Shown here: piece by piece, positions 57,388-64,000 of the stretch
How the letters are laid out: every line of letters starts with the position of its first letter
Position numbering within the stretch: the first letter of the stretch is position 1
Source: Drosophila miranda
Lineage: Eukaryota > Arthropoda > Insecta > Diptera > Drosophilidae
Direction: 5' to 3'
Length of the DNA: 64,000 bases
NCBI RefSeq assembly: GCF_003369915.1
Contig: NW_022881603.1
Span: 7,857,249-7,921,248, forward strand
Position numbers and translations under genes: made by a program
The notes under the pieces: model-generated
Databases searched by the model: none
What the model saw: the letters and a program-made list of their open reading frames with translations, nothing else
What the model was told of the DNA's origin: nothing

Positions 57388-58499
57388 TTGTATTGGAAAA
57401 TGGTAATTTAATTTTTTTTGTCAATCTCTGCACTTGTAACAGTTTGAAAATTGTTGTAAGCACTTCAATTAGTCTAGGAATTCCATCCAATTGTTACTAT
57501 TTAGCTGATTGAACGCGTTTTTCTTGGATTTGCGGTTCTCCTTGACTCGAAACAAACTTTGGGTTGGCTTAAAACTTGATTTTAGACCAGAAATTAAAGC
57601 CCCAAAAGAAGCACCACAGCCAATATAAATTCTTATAATTTAATTTTGCTATTGTAAAACACACACACATGGATGTGGGTACGGGTACGGGTACGGACAC
57701 AGATAGGGCCCCCGCCCCTGAAGTATTGTATCCATTTAGCTGAAAAGATATTAAAAAGCAACTGTGATGCTATCAGAGACCACATCCCAGCGAAGCTTCC
57801 TTTGGCCGTGCCGCCGCGCCGCCAACCCTCGAATAACTGTGAAAATGCTCGGAATTCCTGCCCCGAGCAACAACAGCGACAACAGCATTGTCGTCAGCAT
57901 TGTCCTCAGATTCTACAGAGGAATGACAAAATTTCGCTGGTAAAAAATTGTAGCTGTATCTGTGCCGCCTAGCAGCGTATCTGTTGTTTCTGGCGAGTCG
58001 TCTCGGATGGTGTGTGGAGTGTGGTGTATGGAGGGTTTTCTACCCACTCATACAATAAATAGTATCATAGTACATAGTACATAGAGAGGAAGTCTTATGT
58101 ACTCCGAGCCGCCGCACAACAAATGCGATACAATTAGTTGCTGGAAAGCCAAAGTACGATTCGATGCTGCATAGTGGTGTGGATTGGAGTGGTGTGTGCG
58201 TATTCGTGTGCCTGTTGTACTGGAAGGGTGGGTTCGGTTCGGTCCGTTCGTTGCGTTCGCTCCTCTGCCACTTTGAGCTGGGCAGCGTTTAAGCGGTGCC
58301 CTGTAGTATGAGGGTATATACATAGTATATACGAATTGAGAGAGCAAAACGGAATCGACAAATGTACATGCATAAAAATGGAAATTCGCGACTACGCTTT
58401 GTTAAGCCCTCACCTCAGCAGCAGCGGGCCAAGGCAGCGGTGGGCGTTTCGGTACATAAGACGACACCGAAACCGAAAACCTTTCTGGAATTTAATACC
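57388..58499. other. Unique segment at the centre of the inverted DINE arrays
   Basis: Contains GTACGGGTACGGGTACGG (about 57678-57695) and CAACAGCGACAACAGCA. The frame 57673-57972 is short and low-complexity. No gene, RNA or known repeat is supported. Confidence 0.45.
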
Positions 58500-59752
58500 A
58501 ACGAGGGGGAACGTTGTGAGTTGCTGCGGACACCGCAACTCTACGGTTATACCCGATACTAAGTCAGTATGGCTCTCCTGCGGCAAACGCCGCTAATATT
58601 GAACCACACGACAAAGAGTGCGTGCGAGAGAGACAGAAAATCAGTCTGAGCGTGACGTCGGGCGCTGCGTGGCCACTGCAAATTGATTTCTTGCTTTTGG
58701 CTACAAAAATGATCCGATCTGATCCAGATTCAGCAATCTGATGGATATGGTCATTATCTATGATTCTGCGTTTTTAGTTTTCTCGAATGTGCAATATTGT
58801 GGATGCAACAGATTTTCGTCCTTTGTGTGGGCGAAGAGGGGTGGGGCGAAATTTTGAGATACACGTTTTATAGTAAGATCTAACAGGAGAGCGGATACCA
58901 AATTTGGTTACTCTAGCCTTCATAGTCTCTGAGATTTTTGAATATCCCCAGATTTTCGTCCTTTGCGGGGGCGGAAGGGGGTGTGGCGAAATTTTGAAAC
59001 AAACTCGTCTCGGTCCGATATATTAGGAGTGTGGATACCAAATTTGGTTACTCTAGCCTTAATAGTCTCTGAGATTTTTGAATATCCCCAGATTTTCCTC
59101 CTTTGCGGGGGCGGAAGGGGGTGTGGCGAAATTTTGAAACAAACTCGTCTCGGTCCGATATATTAGGAGTGTGGATACCAAATTTGGTTGCTCTAGCTTT
59201 TATAGTCTCTGAGATCTAGGCGCTAATGTTTTACTCTAAGCAAAGCCGCCTATGCTACGTGTGTGTTAGAGAGAGATAGGGCGAGAAAAAATGAAATTGT
59301 TTTCTTGATGCTGGCTATAATAATAATACGATCCAATTCAGATTCCGCAGTCTTAAAGATATGGTCATTCTCTACAATTCTACGTTTTCTCATATCTTTA
59401 AAATTGTGGATGCCACAGATTTTCGTCCTTTGTGGGGGCGGAAGTAGGCGGGGCGAAGTTTTGAAATATTTTTGTAGCAGTGACATATCACAGAAGTCTG
59501 GATCCAAAACATCGTTGCTCTAGCTCTTATAGTCTTTGAGCACTAGGCGCTGAAGGGGACGGACGGACGGACGGACGGACGGACGGACGGACAGACGGAC
59601 AGACAGACAGGGCTCAATCGACTCGGCTATTGATGCTGATCAAGAATATATATACTTTATGGGGTCGGAAACGATTCCTTCTGGACGTTACACACATCCA
59701 CTTTTACCACAAATCTAATATACCCCAATACTCATTTTGAGTATCGGGTATA
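58500..59752 (-). mobile_element. DINE-1-like element, minus array unit, with internal ~120-bp duplication
   Basis: Full-length inverted element. The stretch at about 58919-59038 is repeated at about 59039-59160 (both contain GAGATTTTTGAATATCCCCAG ... TTAGGAGTGTGGATACC), which makes it longer than its relatives. Confidence 0.9.
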
Positions 59753-59756
59753 ACAA

Positions 59757-60747
59757 AACGAGGGGGAACGTTGTGAGTTGCTGCGGAGACCGCAACTCTA
59801 CAGTTATACCCGATACTAAGTCAGTAGGGCTCTCCTCCGGCAGACGCCGCTAATATTAAACGACACGACAAAGAGTGCGTGCGAGAGAGACAGAAAATCA
59901 GTCTGAGCGTGACGTCGGGCGCTGCGTGGCCACTGCAAATTGATTTCTTGCTTTTGGCTACAAAAATGATCCGATCTGATCCAGATTCAGCAATCTAATA
60001 GATATGGTCATTATCTATGATTCTGCATTTTTAATTTTCTCGAATGTGCAATATTGTGGATGCCCCAGATTTTCGTCCTTTGCGGGGGCGGAAGGGGGTG
60101 TGGCGAAATTTGGACACGAAACGGTCAAGGTCCGATATCACAGGAGTGTGGATACCAAATTTGGTTGCTCTGGCTCTTATAGGTTCTGAGATCCTTGAAC
60201 TCATATTTTGCAATTGACAAAACCGACCATGAAACCTGTGTGTTAGAGAGAGACAGAGCGAGAAAGAATGAAATTGTTTTCTTGATTCTGGCTATAATCA
60301 ATATTCGATCTGGTTCAGATTTTGCACTGTAGAAGATATGGTCATCCTCACCGATTCTGCGTTTTTGGTTTTATCGTATCTTTAAAAATGTGGATGCCAC
60401 AGATTTTCGTCCTTTGTGGGGGCGGAAGTGGGCGGGGCGAAGTTTTGAAATATTTTTGTAGCAGTGACATATCACAGAGTCTGGATCCAAAACATCGTTG
60501 CTCTAGCTCTTATAGTCTTTGAGAACTAGGCGCTGAAGGGGACGGACGGACGGACGGACGGACAGACGGACGGACGGACGGACGGACAGACGGACAGACA
60601 GACAGGGCTCAATCGACTCGGCTATTGATGCTGATCAAGAATATATATACTTTATGGGGTCGGAAACGATTCCTTCTGGACGTTACACACATCCACTTTT
60701 ACCACAAATCTAATATACCCCAATACTCATTTTGAGTATCGGGTATA
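59757..60747 (-). mobile_element. DINE-1-like element, minus array unit, recombinant and internally deleted
   Basis: The 5' half carries the private variants of 54936-56069 and the 3' half those of 53810-54931 (AAAATTAAAAATGCAG, GCCCTACTGAC, GCGGTCTCCGC). The middle joins GGGGCATCCACA to ATATTGCAC, losing ~130 bp. Confidence 0.88.
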
Positions 60748-60751
60748 ACAA

Positions 60752-61866
60752 AACGAGGGGGAACGTTGTGAGTTGCTGCGGACACCGCAACTCTACGGTT
60801 ATACCCGATACTAAGTCAGTATGGCTCTCCTCCGGCAGACGCCGCTAATATTAAACGACACGACAAAGAGTGCGTGCGAGAGAGACAGAAAATCAGTCTG
60901 AGCGTGACGTCGGGCGCTGCGTAGCCACAGAAAATTGATTTCTTGCTTTTGGCTACAAAAATGATCCGATCTGATCCAGATTCAGCAATCTGATAGATAT
61001 GGTCATTATCTATGAGTCTGCGTTTTTAGTTTTCTCGAATGTTCAATATTGTGGATGCAACAGATTTTCCTCCTTTGTGGGGGCGGAAGGGGGTGGGGCG
61101 AAATTCTGAGATATACGTTTTATAGTGAGATCCAACAGAAGTGCGGATACCAAATTTGGTTACTCTAGCCTTAATAGTCTCTGAGATTTGTGGATGCCCC
61201 AGATTTTCGTCCTTTGCGTGGGCGGAAGGGGGTGTGGCGAAATTTGGACACGAAACGGTCAAGGTCCGATATCACAGGAGTGTGGATACCAAATTTGGTT
61301 GCTCTGGCTCTTATAGGTTCTGAGATCCTTGAACTCATATTTTGCAATTGGCAAAACCGACCATGAAACCTGTGTGTTAGAGAGAGACAGAGCGAGAAAG
61401 AATGAAATTGTTTTCTTGATTCTGGCTATAATAATTATACGATCTGGTTGAGATTTTACACTCTAGAACATATAGTCATCCTCTACGATTCTGCGTTTTT
61501 GGTTTTATCGTATCTTTAAAAATGTGGATGCCACAGATTTTCGTCCTTTGTGGGGGCGGAAGTGGGCGGGGCGAAGTTTTGAAATATTTTTGTAGCAGTG
61601 ACATATCACAGAAGTCTGGATCCAAGACATCGTTGCTCTAGCTCTTATAGTCTTTGAGCACTAGGCGCTGAAGGGGACGGACGGACGGACGGACGGACGG
61701 ACGGACAGACGGACAGACAGACAGGGCTCAATCGACTCGGCTATTGATGCTGATCAAGAATATATATACTTTATGGGGTCGGAAACGATTCCTTCTGGAC
61801 GTTACAGACATCCACTTTTACCACAAATCTAATATACCCCAATACTCATTTTGAGTATCGGGTATA
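60752..61866 (-). mobile_element. DINE-1-like element, minus array unit
   Basis: Full length, second sequence type. It shares the GACTATATGTTCTAGAGTG variant with 53810-54931 in inverted orientation. Confidence 0.9.
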
Positions 61867-61870
61867 ACAA

Positions 61871-62964
61871 AACGAGGGGGAACGTTGTGAGTTGCTGCGG
61901 ACACCGCAACTCTACGGTTATACCCGATACTAAGTCAGTATGGCTCTCCTCCGGCAGACGCCGCTAATATTAAACGACACGACAAAGAGTGCGTGCGAGA
62001 GAGACAGAAAATCAGTCTGAGCGTGACGTCGGGCGCTGCGTAGCCGTTGCAAATTGATTTGTTCCTATTGGCTATAAAAATGATCTGATCTGATCCAGAT
62101 TTAGCAATCTGATAGATATGGTCATTATCTATGATTCTGCGTTTTTAGTTTTCTCGAATGTGCAATATTGTGGATGCAACAGATTTTCGTCCTTTGTGTG
62201 GGCGGAAGGGGGTGGGGCGAAATTTTGAGATACACGTTTTATAGTAAGATCTAACAGGAGTGCGGATACCAAATTTGGTTACTCTAGCCTTAATAGTCTC
62301 TGAGATTTTTGAATATCCCCAGATTTTCGTCCTTTGCGGGGGCGAAAGGGGGTGTGGCGAAATTTTGAAACAAACTCGTCTCGGTCCGATATATTAGGAG
62401 TGTGGATACCAAATTTGGTTGCTCTAGCTTTTATAGTCTCTGAGATCTAGGCGCTAATGTTTTACTCTAAGCAAAGCCGCCTATGCTACGTGTGTGTTAG
62501 AGAGAGACAGGGCGAGAAAAAATGAAATTGTTTTCTTGATGCTGGCTATAATAATGATACGATCCAATTCAGATTCCGCAGTCTTAAAGATATGGTCATT
62601 CTCTACGATTCTGCGTTTTTGGTTTTCTCGTATCTTTAAAATTGTGGATGCCACAGATTTTCGTCCTTTGTGGGGGCGGAAGTGGGCGGGTATTGAAATA
62701 TTTTTGTAGCAGTGACATATCACAGAAGTCTGGATCCAAAACATCGTTGCTCTAGCTCTTATAGTCTTTGAGCACTAGGCGCTGAAGGGGACGGACAGAC
62801 GGACTGACGGACAGACAGACAGGGCTCAATCGCCTTGGCTATTGATGCTGATCAAGAATATATATACTTTATGGGGTCGGAAACGATTCCTTCTGGACGT
62901 TACACACATCCACTTTTACCACAAATCTAATATACCCCAATACTCATTTTGAGTATCGGGTATA
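61871..62964 (-). mobile_element. DINE-1-like element, minus array unit
   Basis: Full length, first sequence type, with a small deletion near 62689-62695 (GGGCGGGTATTG for GGGCGGGGCGAAGTTTTG). Confidence 0.9.
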
Positions 62965-64000
62965 AAAACGGCCTCCTAACCAATGCATTGAACTGAAACT
63001 TTGACTGCGATGCCAGCGCCAGTGCCAGCGCCAGCTTTTGGACAAAGCTTGAGCAGAGACCGTTAGTTAGTTGCCAGGGCTGCTGTATCTTTGCTGCTCG
63101 TCTAATTAGTTTTTGCCGTCTAAAAATAGAGACGATATATAATTTCCGAAGGGGGGCTGCTCCGGGGCACAAACATAACACATTTCATCTGGCGCTTCAT
63201 CTCCGTCCCCGGCTCCAGTCCGCTTATGCGTGATAATTCAATTAGGAATGTGTGAATCAGCAGCAGCAACAATCAGCGGCAGCCAGCAGCCGCAGCAGCA
63301 CGAAAGTGCAGCGGAAGCAACGAGAGAAAAAGAAACAGAAACAAGAAACTCGAAAAAAAATTGTCCCACCAAATGCTCTTTCCAAAACGCAACCTCAATA
63401 GAAACGCAAGACCAAAGAGGAACGACGAAGCGGAAGGAGGGAGAAGGGAGAACAAGAAAACCATGTCCATGTTGCATGCAACCCTGTTTGTACATAAAAA
63501 TAGCGGTCGAGGCAGGCCACGGACGCCAGCAGAGGCAGAGAAGCACAACTGGCAGAGGCAGAGGCAGTGTCAGTGGCAGCGGCCGTGGCAGAGAGGTAGA
63601 CGTAGCTGTAGCTGTTGTGGGTCTATGGAGCGGAGGGACGTGGTGCGGGGCATTATGTGCGCAGCTTGTGCGCCTCGAAAATACATATTTCAGCATGAAG
63701 CATGGGTATGGGACATTGAGTGCGCAGGGGCGTCGCGCCGAAGGGATCGCTACTGGCGAAAGGGGGGTGCTTGGGTGAACTGCTTGCATCGCAATCGCTT
63801 AACTAAATCCAAAAGGGGACTTGTAAATGCTATGAAATACTCTAACCCCCTCTGGTAGACGCCCCTGTGTGATGTCTTGTCTCTTGCAGTTTGCTGTGAG
63901 CACATACAACTTTATGTACACACGAATGCCATGTACAGCATTCGCTGCACACTATGTACACATGCATTTATGTAGGTAGAACGCTGGTACGCTCGTATGT
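62965..64000. other. Unique, simple-sequence-rich DNA
   Basis: GCCAGTGCCAGCGCCAGC (about 63010-63034), CAGCAGCAACA/CAGCAGC and GGCAGAGGCAGAGGCAG tracts dominate. Open frames of ~180 codons exist on both strands over the same bases (63230-63789), as expected of repetitive DNA. It could be leader or intron DNA of a gene beyond the window. No gene is called. Confidence 0.45.

Noticed and set aside
22028..62744. Recurring 60-100 codon frames inside DINEs (for example ones starting MLERDRARKNE or MRIPNLVTLAL)
   Set aside because: They repeat because the DINE repeats, occur on both strands, vary in length with indels and show no domain. They are not genes.
63230..63858. Frames of ~165-183 codons on both strands at the right end
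   Set aside because: Low-complexity GGCAGA/CAGCAA repeats open all frames; no domain or splice context was found.

Overview
The window is eukaryotic. It holds intron-containing genes, two kinds of non-LTR retrotransposon, and about thirty copies or fragments of one ~1.1 kb repeat that makes up most of the non-genic DNA. The repeat has the architecture of the Drosophila DINE-1 / mini-me / ISY (Helentron-like) elements: a GTCY microsatellite, subterminal inverted repeats (TATACCCGATACT ... AGTATCGGGTATA) and a GC-rich terminal hairpin. The host genes are recognisable Drosophila genes: the SWEET sugar transporter saliva (slv), the ABC transporter Mdr49, and a DM9-domain gene cluster resembling CG13321. 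These are Muller element C (D. melanogaster 2R) genes. With the extreme repeat load, a LOA/Bilbo/TRIM-like element and several decayed genes, an obscura-group species is likely. A degenerating copy such as the D. miranda neo-Y would fit, but species and chromosome are inference.

Layout. 1-641: rearranged DINE. 642-~5650 (-): Jockey-clade element with an open 906-aa ORF2 and a broken ORF1. 5841-6931: DINE. 8223-9304 (-): intact five-exon slv. 9738-10637 (-): single-exon gene with an OSER1-like C-terminus. 10924-15428 (-): Mdr49 pseudogene with one nonsense codon, two frameshifts and a 192-bp exon-intron duplication; a DINE lies about 20 bp upstream of its start codon. 15448-28797: DINEs and two tandem copies of a 6.29-kb block, produced by unequal exchange between DINEs, ending in a large DINE palindrome. 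29005-34207 and 40317-40865 (-): two neighbouring DM9 genes, broken and partly duplicated. 34876-39248 and 41990-48502 (+): two copies of one LOA-clade retrotransposon insertion, made by a second ~6.5-kb tandem duplication; a DINE is nested in it. 48750-50188 (+): intact four-exon DM9 gene. 50403-62964: DINEs, including one array on + and one on - facing each other across a unique 1.1-kb segment. 62965-64000: simple-sequence-rich DNA without a convincing gene.

How it fits together: slv, the OSER1-like gene and the 48750-50188 DM9 gene still look functional, while Mdr49 and the minus-strand DM9 genes are broken. DINEs serve as recombination substrates, and duplications, deletions, inversions and gene truncations repeatedly have DINE sequence at their edges.
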